Source: Pseudomonadota bacterium (GTDB lineage Bacteria; Desulfobacterota; Desulfovibrionia; Desulfovibrionales; Desulfomicrobiaceae). Taken from it: a DNA stretch of 64,000 nt. The DNA lies in the NCBI GenBank assembly GCA_023393525.1, contig JAEWKZ010000022.1, positions 31,234 to 95,233 on the forward strand, given 5' to 3'. Below are positions 45,283 through 54,426 of the stretch, in pieces (within the stretch, counting starts at the first letter, position 1; each line of letters opens with the position of its first letter). The notes beneath the pieces are model-generated. The model saw nothing but the letters and a program-made list of their open reading frames with translations, was not told the DNA's origin and searched no databases. A program made the translations under genes and the position numbers.

Positions 45283-46197
45283 ATGCTCACATCCATGAAG
45301 TCCATCATCGACAAGGCCCTGACCCTGCCCCGGCAGACCGTGGCCGTGGCCTGCGCCCAGGACGCCGAGGCCATGAGGGCCGTGGCCGAGGCCCAGGCCA
45401 TGGGACTGGCCGATTTCATACTGGTCGGCAACACCGACAAAATCAAATCCATCGCCGACAAAATCGCGCTGAACCTCGCGCCCTTCGAGCTGGTCGACGC
45501 GCGGGGCGAGGCCTGCGGCGCGGCGGCCACGGTGGCTGTCGTGGCCTCGGGCCGCGCCCAGATCCTCTTGAAAGGCTTCGTGGACTCCTCGGTCCTGTTC
45601 AAGGCCGTCCTGAACCGCGACGCGGGCCTGCGCAACGGGGCAACGGTCAGCCACACCGTGGTCATGGACGTGCCCGGCTTCGACAAGCTCTATCTGCTGA
45701 CCGACGCGGCCATGATCATAAAGCCCGATCTTCAGACCAAGCGCGAGATCGTGCGCAACGCCGTCAAGGTGGCCCAGGCACTGGGCAACCCGGACCCCGT
45801 GGTCGGGGTCCTGTGCGAGTCCGAGAAGGTCAATCCGAAAATGCCGGCCACCGTGGACGCCGCGGCCCTGGTGGAAATGAACCGCTGCGGGGAACTGACG
45901 GGCTGCCGCGTGGGCGGGCCCTACGCCCTGGACAACGCCATCAGCATCGAGGCCGCCCGGCACAAGGGCATGCGCGACCCGCTGGCGGGCAAGGCCGATA
46001 TCCTGCTGGCCCCGGACCTGGCGGCAGGCAACATCTTTTACAAGAGCCTCATGTATTTCGCCCATGCCCGCTCCGCCGGGGTGGTCATAGGCACCAAGGC
46101 CCCGGTGCTGCTCAATTCGCGGGCCGACTCCCACCAGACCAAGATCAACGCCGTGGCCCTGGGCATCCTCATGGCCGCAAACGGGACCCACGCATGA
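45283..46197 (+). CDS. ptb: Phosphate butyryltransferase / phosphotransacetylase-like enzyme
   Basis: 304 residues of the PTA_PTB family. It exchanges CoA and phosphate on a short acyl group. Family features are VAVACAQDAEAMRAVAEA, LLKGFVDSSVLFKAVL, LLTDAAMIIKPD and the C-terminal GKADILLAPDLAAGNIFYKSLMYFA..GVVIGTKAPVLLNSRADS. ATG 45283 follows CAAGGAGATGCC, and the longer frame upstream is non-coding. It is coupled by ATGA to butyrate kinase, so the pair converts acyl-CoA to acid with ATP gain. Branched or other short acyl groups are possible. Confidence 0.9.
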   Translation: MLTSMKSIIDKALTLPRQTVAVACAQDAEAMRAVAEAQAMGLADFILVGNTDKIKSIADKIALNLAPFELVDARGEACGAAATVAVVASGRAQILLKGFVDSSVLFKAVLNRDAGLRNGATVSHTVVMDVPGFDKLYLLTDAAMIIKPDLQTKREIVRNAVKVAQALGNPDPVVGVLCESEKVNPKMPATVDAAALVEMNRCGELTGCRVGGPYALDNAISIEAARHKGMRDPLAGKADILLAPDLAAGNIFYKSLMYFAHARSAGVVIGTKAPVLLNSRADSHQTKINAVALGILMAANGTHA

Positions 46198-47282
46198 AAA
46201 TTCTGGCCATAAACCCGGGCTCCACATCCACCAAGATCGCGCTTTTTGACGACCAGCAGAAGGTTTTCGTGGAAACCATCCGCCACGACGCGGCCGATCT
46301 CGCGCGCTTCGAGCATGTCATGGACCAGGAGGAGTTCCGGCGCGAAACCATCACCCAGGCCATGATCCGGCACGGACAGAGGGTTGCGGAACTCGACGCG
46401 GTCATCGGCCGGGGCGGGCTCATGCGCCCCATCCCCGGCGGCGTATACGCCGTGGGCCAGCAGATGCTATTCGATCTGCGCTCCTGCGCGTTCGGCACCC
46501 ACGCCTCCAACCTCGGCGCCATCCTGGCCCACGACCTGGCATCAAGCACCGGCATCCCCGCGCTCATCGCCGACCCCGTGGTCGTGGACGAACTCGGGCC
46601 CCTGGCCCGCTACTCCGGGCACCCTTCCATAAAACGGCGCAGCATCTTCCACGCCCTGAACCACAAGGCCGTGGCCAGGCGCGCGGCGGAAGGACTGGGG
46701 CGGCCCTACGAGGAACTGCGCCTCATCGTCGCCCACCTGGGCGGGGGCGTGTCCGTGGGCGCGCACGAACTGGGCCGGGTGGTGGACGTCAACAACGCCC
46801 TGGACGGGGACGGCCCCTTCTCGCCCGAACGCAGCGGCGGCCTGCCCGCCGGGGAGGTCGTGGGCTGGTGCTTCGCCTCCGGCGCGACCGAGCGGGACAT
46901 CCGGCGCAAAATCACGGGCCAGGGCGGCTTCCTGGCCTACCTGGGCACGGCCAGCGGCATGGAGATCGAGGAGCGCATCCGCAAGGGCGACGCCCTCGCC
47001 CGCGAAGTGCGGCAGGCCATGGCCTACCAGGTGGCCAAGGAGATCGGGGCCATGGGAGCGGTGCTGCGCGGACAGGTCGACGCCGTGATCCTGACCGGCG
47101 GGCTCGTGCATGACCGGGATCTGGCAGGCAGCATCGCCGAACGCGTGCAATTCCTGGGGCCGGTCCTGGTCCACGCCGGAGAGGACGAAATGTCCGCCCT
47201 GGCCCTGGCCGCCCTGCGCGCATTGGCCGATCCCGGAGTCATCCTGACCTATCCCCCCGGCGCGGCTGCCGAATCCGCTTGA
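46194..47282 (+). CDS. buk: Butyrate kinase
   Basis: 362 residues, ASKHA-fold acetokinase family. The N-terminal MKILAINPGSTSTKIALF, LIVAHLGGGVSVGAHELGRVVDVNNALDGDGPFSPERSG and DAVILTGGLVHD are butyrate-kinase motifs, and the length matches Buk better than AckA. It phosphorylates ADP with butyryl phosphate, or a branched homologue. It overlaps ptb by 4 bp. No crotonyl- or butyryl-CoA forming genes are in the window. Confidence 0.93.
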   Translation: MKILAINPGSTSTKIALFDDQQKVFVETIRHDAADLARFEHVMDQEEFRRETITQAMIRHGQRVAELDAVIGRGGLMRPIPGGVYAVGQQMLFDLRSCAFGTHASNLGAILAHDLASSTGIPALIADPVVVDELGPLARYSGHPSIKRRSIFHALNHKAVARRAAEGLGRPYEELRLIVAHLGGGVSVGAHELGRVVDVNNALDGDGPFSPERSGGLPAGEVVGWCFASGATERDIRRKITGQGGFLAYLGTASGMEIEERIRKGDALAREVRQAMAYQVAKEIGAMGAVLRGQVDAVILTGGLVHDRDLAGSIAERVQFLGPVLVHAGEDEMSALALAALRALADPGVILTYPPGAAAESA

Positions 47283-47402
47283 ACCCGGATCACGCCGTTG
47301 GCCAAATCCGGGATGAAGCCGGAATTGCCCCTTTTCCCGCAGGGCGCTCTGGGTTAATGATAGCCGATATTCGTCATCGCCAAGCTCAGGAGCCCAAAGG
47401 GA

Positions 47403-47798
47403 ATGGATAATAAAATAGTTTGGGATCAGTCGTTTGAAACGAACATCACCGAAGTCGACACCCAGCACCGGCGGCTGGTCGAAATCATGAACACCCTGGC
47501 GGACGGCATCGGCCGGGCCAGCATGAACGATCTGCAAGAAATTCTGTCCCAGCTCAAGGACTACGCCCAGTACCACTTCCGGACCGAGGAAACGATCATG
47601 GAAGCCTCGGGCTACGCCGATCTGGCGGAGCATCGGGACGAACATCTGGCCTTCGTCGACCAGCTTCAGCTGTTCGATCTGGACGTCATCCTGGCCTCGG
47701 AAGGGCTCGCCTGGGACATGTACCATTTCCTGAGCGGCTGGCTGACCAGCCACATCCTCGTGGTCGACAAGAAGTTCTCGACATCGCTGCCGTCCTGA
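47403..47798 (+). CDS. Bacteriohemerythrin
   Basis: 131 residues. All seven di-iron ligands of the family are present: His22, His58, Glu62, His77, His81, His117 and Asp122. The single-domain protein should bind oxygen reversibly, fitting oxygen sensing or scavenging in an anaerobe. ATG 47403 follows AAAGGG and is monocistronic. The CCCGGAT/ATCCGGG hairpin at 47284-47312 may end the preceding operon. Confidence 0.92.
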   Translation: MDNKIVWDQSFETNITEVDTQHRRLVEIMNTLADGIGRASMNDLQEILSQLKDYAQYHFRTEETIMEASGYADLAEHRDEHLAFVDQLQLFDLDVILASEGLAWDMYHFLSGWLTSHILVVDKKFSTSLPS

Positions 47799-47926
47799 AA
47801 CCCGTCCGTGACCTGCAACCCGACTGCGCAGAGCGGCCCTCTCCCATTCACCTGTCAGATTCAGATTGCACGCATGATCACGCCGCGCACAACCTGCTTC
47901 CATCCCCGTCTTCCGGAGCGCACCGC

Positions 47927-49315
47927 ATGAGGCTACTCGTTTTTCTTGTTCTCGTTCTGAGCGGATGCCACGCCTTCGCCCCCGTGCCCCCATCCGTGCA
48001 ACAGCCGCCGCAGGCGTACCGTCTGCAGGCCGGGGAACATGCGGCGGACGAAGAGTGGTGGCGCGCCCTGCACAGCGAAGACCTCAACAACCTGATGGAC
48101 GAGGCCCTGCGCTCCGCCCCGGACATTCGCACGGCCCTGGCCCGGCTCGAACAGGCCGAGGCCTCGGCGCGAAAAACCGGCAGCACCCTGTGGCCGACCC
48201 TGGACGCCAGCGCCGAGGCGGCGCGGTCCTGGACCAAGCTCCACGCCCAAAACCAGGTCGAGAGCGACGCCTACGGCCTGGGGCTGGCCGCCAGTTATGA
48301 ACTCGACCTCTGGGGCCGGGTCAGGGCGCTGCGGCAGGCCGATACGCTTTCCGTCATGGCCAGCCGCGACGACCTGCGCACGGCGGCCCTGACCCTAAGC
48401 GGCGAAATCGTCGGGGCCTGGATATCCCTGTGCTCGACCAGGCAGCAGCTCGCCGTGCTTGAAGAGCAGCAGCGCACCAATGCGGCCATCCTCTCCACCC
48501 TTGAACTGCGTTTCGCCAACTCGCTGGCCTCGGCCCTCGATGTGCTGCAGCAGCGTGAAGCCATCGCCCAGACCGAAACCGTCATTTTCCCCCTGAAGTC
48601 CGAAGCCGTGCGCCTGGAAAACCGGATCAACCTGCTCCTGGGCAAAGCGCCCGGCAGCGTGGATCTGGCCGGGGCCGCCATCCTCCCAGAACCCATGCCT
48701 CTTCCAGGCACGGGCCTTCCGGCGGACCTGCTGCGCGAGCGCCCCGACATCCGCGCCGCCTGGCAGCGCCTGCTCGAATCGGGCTGGGACGTGGCCGCCG
48801 CCAGGGCCGACCGCATGCCGGCGCTGCGCCTGACAGGAAATTTCGAGCACAGCGGCGGCGATGCGAGCCGCATCTTCGACAACTGGCTGGCCGGTCTCGC
48901 CGCGTCCCTGACCGCCCCGATCATCGACGGAGGCAGCCGCAGGGCCGAAGTGGAACGGCAGGAGGCCGTGCGCAGGGAACGCCTGGCGACGTATGAAAAA
49001 ACCGTGTTCACGGCCCTGTCCGAAGTGGACACCGCGGTCAGCTCCGTCCTTAAGCAGTTCGAACTGGTCCGCGCCCTCAAATCGCAGCGCGACGCCGCCC
49101 AGGCTGCGCTGACCAGCGCCAGGATCCGCTACCAGAACGGCGTGCTCGAATACGACACGGTCCTTTCCCTGTTGCTGAAATTGCAGCAGCTCGACCGCAC
49201 GCACATTCGTGAACAGGCGGCCCTTCTGACCCTGCAGACCGGGCTTTGCCGGGCTCTGGGCAAAGGCTGGCGCACATCTTTCCCCGACGCGTCCTCAAAT
49301 ATCAAAGCGGAATAA
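47927..49315 (+). CDS. Outer-membrane efflux lipoprotein (NodT/TolC family)
   Basis: 462 residues. The signal peptide ends in the lipobox VLSGC (Cys 14). Two OEP repeats follow (DEALRSAPDIRTALARLEQAEA near the start and AAQAALTSARIRYQNGVLEYDTVLSLLLKLQQLDR near the end), as in NodT-type factors, with the family-typical LLRERPDIRAAWQRL between them. It would form the outer-membrane exit duct for the RND pump encoded next. Confidence 0.9.
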   Translation: MRLLVFLVLVLSGCHAFAPVPPSVQQPPQAYRLQAGEHAADEEWWRALHSEDLNNLMDEALRSAPDIRTALARLEQAEASARKTGSTLWPTLDASAEAARSWTKLHAQNQVESDAYGLGLAASYELDLWGRVRALRQADTLSVMASRDDLRTAALTLSGEIVGAWISLCSTRQQLAVLEEQQRTNAAILSTLELRFANSLASALDVLQQREAIAQTETVIFPLKSEAVRLENRINLLLGKAPGSVDLAGAAILPEPMPLPGTGLPADLLRERPDIRAAWQRLLESGWDVAAARADRMPALRLTGNFEHSGGDASRIFDNWLAGLAASLTAPIIDGGSRRAEVERQEAVRRERLATYEKTVFTALSEVDTAVSSVLKQFELVRALKSQRDAAQAALTSARIRYQNGVLEYDTVLSLLLKLQQLDRTHIREQAALLTLQTGLCRALGKGWRTSFPDASSNIKAE

Positions 49316-49320
49316 AGCAT

Positions 49321-50502
49321 ATGATCATCCCTGATTGCGACAACACAAAGCCCCTGCCGAGACGAATCAAGCTCCTGGTTCTTGTTTTGTCCCTGATTGT
49401 CATCGGAGCCGGAATCTTCATGGCCGTGCGCTTCATCAAGACCCGGCCCAAACCGCCGCAACGCCCTGCGGCGCTCATCGCCCCCCTGGTCGAAACCACC
49501 ACGGTCACGGCAGGGCCGCAGACTGCCGTCGTCCAGGTCCTGGGCACCGTCGTTCCCGCGCGCCAGACCCAGATCCGGGCCGAGGTGGCCGGAATCGTCC
49601 GTGAAATCGCCCCCGCCTTTCTTCCCGGCGGGATCGTCGCCAAAGGCAGCCCCTTGCTGCGACTCAACGACGAGGATTTCCGCCTGATCGTGGCCAGCAG
49701 GGAGGCGGAACTTCAAAGCGCCGCAGCCGCGCTTGAGCTCGAAACCGGCTACCAGCAGGTGGCCAGGCACGAATGGGATCTCCTTCAAATGACGGGCAAG
49801 GCCGGGGAAAGTTCGGACCTGGCCCTGCGCAAACCGCAACTCGCCCAGGCCAGGGCCAGGGTCCGCCAGGCCGAAGCGGCGCTGGAGCAGGCCCGCCTCG
49901 ACCTGAAGCGGACCACGGTGTCCGCGCCCTTCACGGCCCTCGTGCTGGACAAGAACGTGGACCAGGGCTCCCGGGTCTCCATCACCGACACCCTGGCCAC
50001 CCTGGTCGCCACAGACGAATTCTGGGTCGAAGCCGCCATCCCGGTGGACCGTCTGCCCTGGATCACCCTGCCGGGCAAGAACAGCCCCGGCTCCAAGGTG
50101 CGTATCCTGTCCCAGGCCAGCGGCGCCGAACGCAGCGGGCACATCCTGCGCCTACGCGGAGACCTGGAGGAACAGGGCCGCCTGGCGCGGGTGCAGGTCT
50201 CCTTGCCGGCCCCCCTTGAAACCAAACCCGCGCCCATTTTGCTGGGTGAATACGTGCGCCTTGAAATCGAGGGCACCCGGCTTCAGAACGTGATCCGCCT
50301 GCCCAGGGCCGCCCTGCGCGAAAACGACACGGTCTGGACCGTGCGGAACGCAACCCTGGCCATCCGTTCCGCCACCGTGGTCTGGCGCGACACGCACACG
50401 GTGCTGATCTCGGACGGACTGGCCTCCGGCGACACCGTGGTGACCAGCGAGCTGGCCACCCCCATCGACGGCATGCCCGTCACCCTGGGCGAGGAAAGGT
50501 AG
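49321..50502 (+). CDS. RND efflux periplasmic adaptor subunit
   Basis: 393 residues. One N-terminal membrane helix (about 19-40, LLVLVLSLIVIGAGIFMAV) is followed by a lipoyl/barrel-sandwich half (VVPARQTQIRAEVAGIVREIAP), a helical hairpin (LARARVRQAEAALEQARLDLKRT) and the second half VSAPFTALVLDKNVDQGSRV. It bridges pump and outer-membrane duct. ATG 49321 is 5 bp after the OMF stop, and the longer frame is rejected. Confidence 0.9.
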   Translation: MIIPDCDNTKPLPRRIKLLVLVLSLIVIGAGIFMAVRFIKTRPKPPQRPAALIAPLVETTTVTAGPQTAVVQVLGTVVPARQTQIRAEVAGIVREIAPAFLPGGIVAKGSPLLRLNDEDFRLIVASREAELQSAAAALELETGYQQVARHEWDLLQMTGKAGESSDLALRKPQLAQARARVRQAEAALEQARLDLKRTTVSAPFTALVLDKNVDQGSRVSITDTLATLVATDEFWVEAAIPVDRLPWITLPGKNSPGSKVRILSQASGAERSGHILRLRGDLEEQGRLARVQVSLPAPLETKPAPILLGEYVRLEIEGTRLQNVIRLPRAALRENDTVWTVRNATLAIRSATVVWRDTHTVLISDGLASGDTVVTSELATPIDGMPVTLGEER

Positions 50503-50506
50503 ATCC

Positions 50507-53500
50507 ATGCGCCAGAGAATTCAGCACGGCGCCATCGCCTGGATGGCCTCCAACCCGGTGTCCGCGAACCTGATCATGCTGCTGTGCCTCGTGGGCGGGC
50601 TGATCATGGCCTCCCAGATCAAGCAGGAAGTCTTTCCCGAATTCGAGTCCGAGATCGTGACCGTGTCCGTGGCCTATCCCGGGGCCAGTCCGGAAGAGGT
50701 CGAGAAGGGCATTGTCCTGGCCATCGAGGAGCGGGTCACGGGGCTGGACGGGATCAAGAAGGTCACGTCCTCGTCGGTGGAAGGCGTGGGCACGGTGACC
50801 ATCGAGGCCCTGGAAGGGACCGACATGGAACGCCTGGCCCAGGACGTCAAAGGCGAGGTCGACCGCATCTCCTCATTTCCCGAAGACTCCGAGACCCCGA
50901 AGGTGGTCGTGGCCTCGAACCAGCGCCGGACCCTGTCCATCGCCGTCTACGGCGATCTGGAGGAGAGAGTGCTGCGCGAAATGGCCGAGACCGTGCGCGA
51001 CGAACTTCTGCAGGACCCGGAGATCACCCGTATCGACTTGAGCGGCGCCCGGGATCTTGAAATCGGCATCGAGATTTCCCAGGACACCCTGCGCGCCCAT
51101 GGCCTGACCCTGCGCCAGGTGGCGGAAATCATTGGCAACTCGGCGCTGGAACTGCCCGGAGGCAGCGTCAAGACCGCGCAGGGGGAAATCCTGGTCCGGG
51201 TCAAGGACCGCCGCGAACTGGGCAAGGAATTCGCAAACCTGCCCATCATCAGCACTCCGGAAGGATCCGTGGTCCGCCTGGAAGACCTCGGCCGCATCAC
51301 CGACGGATTCGAGGACACGGATCTCTACGCCCTGTACAACAACCAGCCCGCCATCCTGCTGGACATCTTCCGCGTCGGCGACCAGACGCCCATCTCCGTG
51401 TCCGACGCCGTCAAGCGCCACATGGAGCGCCTGAACCAGATTCTGCCTCCGGGCGTGCACATCGCCAAGCGCAACGACAGTTCCGACATCTTTCGCCAAC
51501 GCATGGATCTTTTGACCCGCAACGGCCTCATGGGCCTGTGTCTGGTCTTTGTCCTGCTGGCGCTGTTCCTGGAAATCCGGCTCGCTTTCTGGGTCAGCAT
51601 GGGCATCCCCATTTCCATCATGGGATCGTTTCTGATCCTTCCCGGACTCGGAGTCACTTTCAACATGATATCCATGTTCGCCTTCATCATCACGCTCGGC
51701 ATCGTGGTCGATGACGCCATCGTGGTCGGCGAAAACATATACCAATACAGGGAACAGGGACTCTCCCCCCTCAAGGCCGCCACCAACGGAGCCAGAGAGG
51801 TGGTCATGCCCGTGACCTTCTCGGTGCTGACCAACGTCGTCGCCTTCCTGCCCATGCTCTTCGTGCCCGGCGTGCTGGGCCGGGTTTTCGGCGCACTTCC
51901 GGCGGTGGTCGTCAGCGTCTTTATCATCTCGCTGGTGGAGAGCCTCTTCGTGCTGCCTTCCCACCTCGGGCATCTCAAGTCGGGAGGCAGATCCTGGCTG
52001 GCCTTCGTGCACAAATGGCAGGGCAAATTCAGCGCCTGGTTCATGTATATGGTGAACACCCTCATCTCGCCCCTGCTCATGCTGACCATCCGCCTGCGCT
52101 ACCTGACCGTGGCCGTGGCCGTGGCCGTCCTCGTCGCCACGGTGGGATACGTGGCCAGCGGACGCATGGGCATCGTCATGTTCCCCAAGGTCGAGTCGGA
52201 TTACGCCTATGTCGAGCTGGCCATGCCCTTCGGCTCGCCGGTGGCCCGCACGGAGGCGGCCATAGAGCGCATGGTCCGCATCGCAGACGACCTGGCCCGT
52301 GAAAACGGGGGAGCGGAACTGGTCGAAGGCATCTTTTCCCAGGTCGGCACAAGTTCCGGCGGACATCAGGGTTCGGTGCGCGTCTTCCTGACCCCGCCCG
52401 AACAACGCACCCTGTCCACGACGGAATTCACCAACCGATGGCGGGAACGTGTCGGCGACATCGCCGGAGCCGAGTATCTCAAATTCGAATCGGATCGCGG
52501 CGGGCCGGGTTCGGGCGCGGCCCTGACCATCGAACTTTCGCACCGCTCGACGCAGATTCTGGAAAAGGCGGGAGAGGATCTGGCCAAGGAGCTTGGCTCC
52601 TATGCCCAGGTTTCGGATATCGACGACGGATTCTCCGCCGGCAAGACCCAGCTCGATTTCCGCATCCGTCCGGAAGGGCGCAGCCTGGGCCTGACCTCCC
52701 AGGACGTGGCCCGCCAGATACGCGCCGCCTTCTACGGAGCCGAAGCCCTGCGCCAGCAGCGCGGTCGCAACGAAATAAAGGTCATGGTCCGCCTGCCCGA
52801 GGGCGAACGCATCTCCCTGCAGAATATCGAGGACTTCCTGGTGCGCACTCCGGCCGGAAAGAGCGTGCTGCTGCGGGAAGTGGCGGATGTGAACAAGGGA
52901 CATGCCTATACCAGCATCGAGCGGCGCAACGGTCGCCGCATCATCTCCGTGACCGCCGACGTGACCCCTCCGTCCGAGGCCGCCTCGATCATAAATTCCG
53001 TCAGGGACAACTTCCTGCCGCGATTGCAGGACCGCTACCAGGGCCTGGAATTCAGTTTCGAAGGCAAGCAGGCCGACATCAAGGAAGGGATTGGGGCCCT
53101 CGTGCTGGGGCTCGGCATGGGCAGCCTGTGCATCTTCGCCCTGCTGGCCGTGCCCCTGCGCAGCTACGCGCAGCCCCTGATCATCATGACCAGCATCCCG
53201 TTCGGCGTGGTCGGCGCCATTTTCGGACACCTGCTCATGGGCTACAGCCTGAGCCTGGTGTCACTTTTCGGCATCGTGGCCCTGTCCGGGGTGGTGGTCA
53301 ACGCCTCGCTGGTGCTCATCGACTGCGCCAACGGCAAGCGCCGCCTGGGGCATTCGGCCCTGTCCTCCATCCATCAGGCAAGCGTGCAGCGCTTCCGCCC
53401 CATCCTGCTGACCACGGTGACGACCTTCGGCGGGCTGGCGCCCATGATCTGGGAGACTTCCCGGCAGGCCCGGTTCCTCATCCCCATGGCCCTGTCGCTG

Positions 53501-53605
53501 GGATTCGGCATCGTGTTCTCGACCTTCATCACCCTGGGGATCGTGCCGTCCCTGTACATGATCCTGGAAGACCTGAAGCGCTTCGGACGCTCCCTGGTCA
53601 AATAA
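50507..53605 (+). CDS. RND multidrug-type efflux pump inner-membrane subunit (AcrB family)
   Basis: 1032 residues, the usual length for hydrophobe/amphiphile exporters. The protein begins AIAWMASNPVSANLIMLLCLVGGLIMASQI and has PGASPEEVEKGIVLAIEERV. Helix 4 has GIVVDDAIVVGENI with the proton-relay aspartates, and the C-terminal block has LFGIVALSGVVVNASLVLID. ATG 50507 follows the adaptor stop by 4 bp. The substrate is unknown. A 35-codon membrane miniprotein follows. Confidence 0.93.
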   Translation: MRQRIQHGAIAWMASNPVSANLIMLLCLVGGLIMASQIKQEVFPEFESEIVTVSVAYPGASPEEVEKGIVLAIEERVTGLDGIKKVTSSSVEGVGTVTIEALEGTDMERLAQDVKGEVDRISSFPEDSETPKVVVASNQRRTLSIAVYGDLEERVLREMAETVRDELLQDPEITRIDLSGARDLEIGIEISQDTLRAHGLTLRQVAEIIGNSALELPGGSVKTAQGEILVRVKDRRELGKEFANLPIISTPEGSVVRLEDLGRITDGFEDTDLYALYNNQPAILLDIFRVGDQTPISVSDAVKRHMERLNQILPPGVHIAKRNDSSDIFRQRMDLLTRNGLMGLCLVFVLLALFLEIRLAFWVSMGIPISIMGSFLILPGLGVTFNMISMFAFIITLGIVVDDAIVVGENIYQYREQGLSPLKAATNGAREVVMPVTFSVLTNVVAFLPMLFVPGVLGRVFGALPAVVVSVFIISLVESLFVLPSHLGHLKSGGRSWLAFVHKWQGKFSAWFMYMVNTLISPLLMLTIRLRYLTVAVAVAVLVATVGYVASGRMGIVMFPKVESDYAYVELAMPFGSPVARTEAAIERMVRIADDLARENGGAELVEGIFSQVGTSSGGHQGSVRVFLTPPEQRTLSTTEFTNRWRERVGDIAGAEYLKFESDRGGPGSGAALTIELSHRSTQILEKAGEDLAKELGSYAQVSDIDDGFSAGKTQLDFRIRPEGRSLGLTSQDVARQIRAAFYGAEALRQQRGRNEIKVMVRLPEGERISLQNIEDFLVRTPAGKSVLLREVADVNKGHAYTSIERRNGRRIISVTADVTPPSEAASIINSVRDNFLPRLQDRYQGLEFSFEGKQADIKEGIGALVLGLGMGSLCIFALLAVPLRSYAQPLIIMTSIPFGVVGAIFGHLLMGYSLSLVSLFGIVALSGVVVNASLVLIDCANGKRRLGHSALSSIHQASVQRFRPILLTTVTTFGGLAPMIWETSRQARFLIPMALSLGFGIVFSTFITLGIVPSLYMILEDLKRFGRSLVK

Positions 53606-53614
53606 GGAGGAGTT

Positions 53615-53722
53615 GTGGAGCTTGGAGTACTGCTTGTGCTGGCCGCCGCGGCCGGAGTCCTGGGCTGGTTCTGGCTGGACGGGGTGGGCAGCGGCGAACG
53701 CCTGATGAAAGGCCGCCCCTGA
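53615..53722 (+). CDS. 35-residue membrane miniprotein at the end of the RND operon
   Basis: A GTG start 9 bp after the pump stop is preceded by a strong ribosome site (AAGGAGGAGTT). The peptide is MELGVLLVLAAAAGVLGW followed by FWLDGVGSGERLMKGRP. It has one hydrophobic helix of about 19 residues and a polar tail. Spacing and ribosome site favour real translation. By position it might modulate the pump, as AcrZ does for AcrB, but no sequence similarity to AcrZ is claimed. Confidence 0.6.
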   Translation: MELGVLLVLAAAAGVLGWFWLDGVGSGERLMKGRP

Positions 53723-53814
53723 GGCGTGCCGCATCCTCTTCCGGCGGAAGAGGAAGACGGGGAAGAAGACCGGAAGTCTGGAAGAATCCTCTGAGGCCCG
53801 CCCGAGGGCAAAAA

Positions 53815-53837
53815 AAAACCCTGCCGGGCAGGGTTTT
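53815..53837 (-). terminator. Rho-independent terminator of the RRM gene
   Basis: AACCCTGCC/GGCAGGGTT forms a 9-bp stem. On the minus strand it is followed by a run of about nine T residues. It lies 20 bp past the RRM protein stop and could also end the RND operon from the other side. Confidence 0.85.
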
Positions 53838-53856
53838 AAGGCTCAGATCGACGCGA

Positions 53857-54126
53857 CTACCATCTGGGCCGGCGTTCACGCTCGGGACGGGGACGGGCTT
53901 CGTTGACCTTCAGGGAACGTCCGCCGTAATCGGCGCCGTCCAGGGCGGCGATGGCCTCTTCGGCGCCGCTTTCCATTTCCACGAAACCAAAGCCACGAGC
54001 TCTGCCTGTCTCACGGTCGGAAATGAGTTTCACGTTTGCAACCTGGCCGTACGTTGCGAACAGGGTTTCCACGTCCTGCTCGGTGGCACTCCAGGGCAGG
54101 TTTCCGACATAAATGTTCTTCGACAT
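53857..54126 (-). CDS. Small RRM RNA-binding protein
   Basis: 89 residues, one RNA recognition motif. RNP2 is IYVGNL (4-9) and RNP1 is RGFGFVEM (about 44-51). A short basic Arg/Pro tail (RPRPERERRPRW) follows. Such proteins in bacteria are often cold- or stress-induced RNA chaperones. ATG 54126 follows AGGAGACAAGTGC. The 300-bp upstream region is unusually AT-rich and may hold a long 5' leader. Confidence 0.92.
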   Translation of the reverse strand: MSKNIYVGNLPWSATEQDVETLFATYGQVANVKLISDRETGRARGFGFVEMESGAEEAIAALDGADYGGRSLKVNEARPRPERERRPRW

Positions 54127-54426
54127 GATGCACTTGTCTCCTGTAAAAAAACTGAAAAATCCAGGTTGAGTCTCCCATCGGATCTGTCGCGCCTTTGGGC
54201 CAACACCCTTCCCGTCTCCTCGTACCTCGCACCAACCGAAATGGTTGATACATGGCTATGGAAAATACGTAGTTCTGAAAAAAGAGGCAAGAGTTTATTT
54301 GAAATGTTTCCTTGCGAATCACGTCTTTTTTTTGGCCTTTCCAACGGGGCGCAATTCCGGCATTTACCCGCAAGCATTCTTCTTTTCCTCATTGAAAAAA
54401 TTAACGATTTTTCTTACCAATTAACC
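54127..54426. other. AT-rich divergent intergenic region
   Basis: 300 bp between the RRM gene and the glycyl-radical activase. It is much more AT-rich than the flanking genes, with runs such as GAAAAAATTAACGATTTTTCTTACC just before the activase. It must carry both promoters. A possible -35 TTGAAA (about 54393) lacks a good -10. The activase ATG at 54427 has no clear Shine-Dalgarno sequence. Confidence 0.4.
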
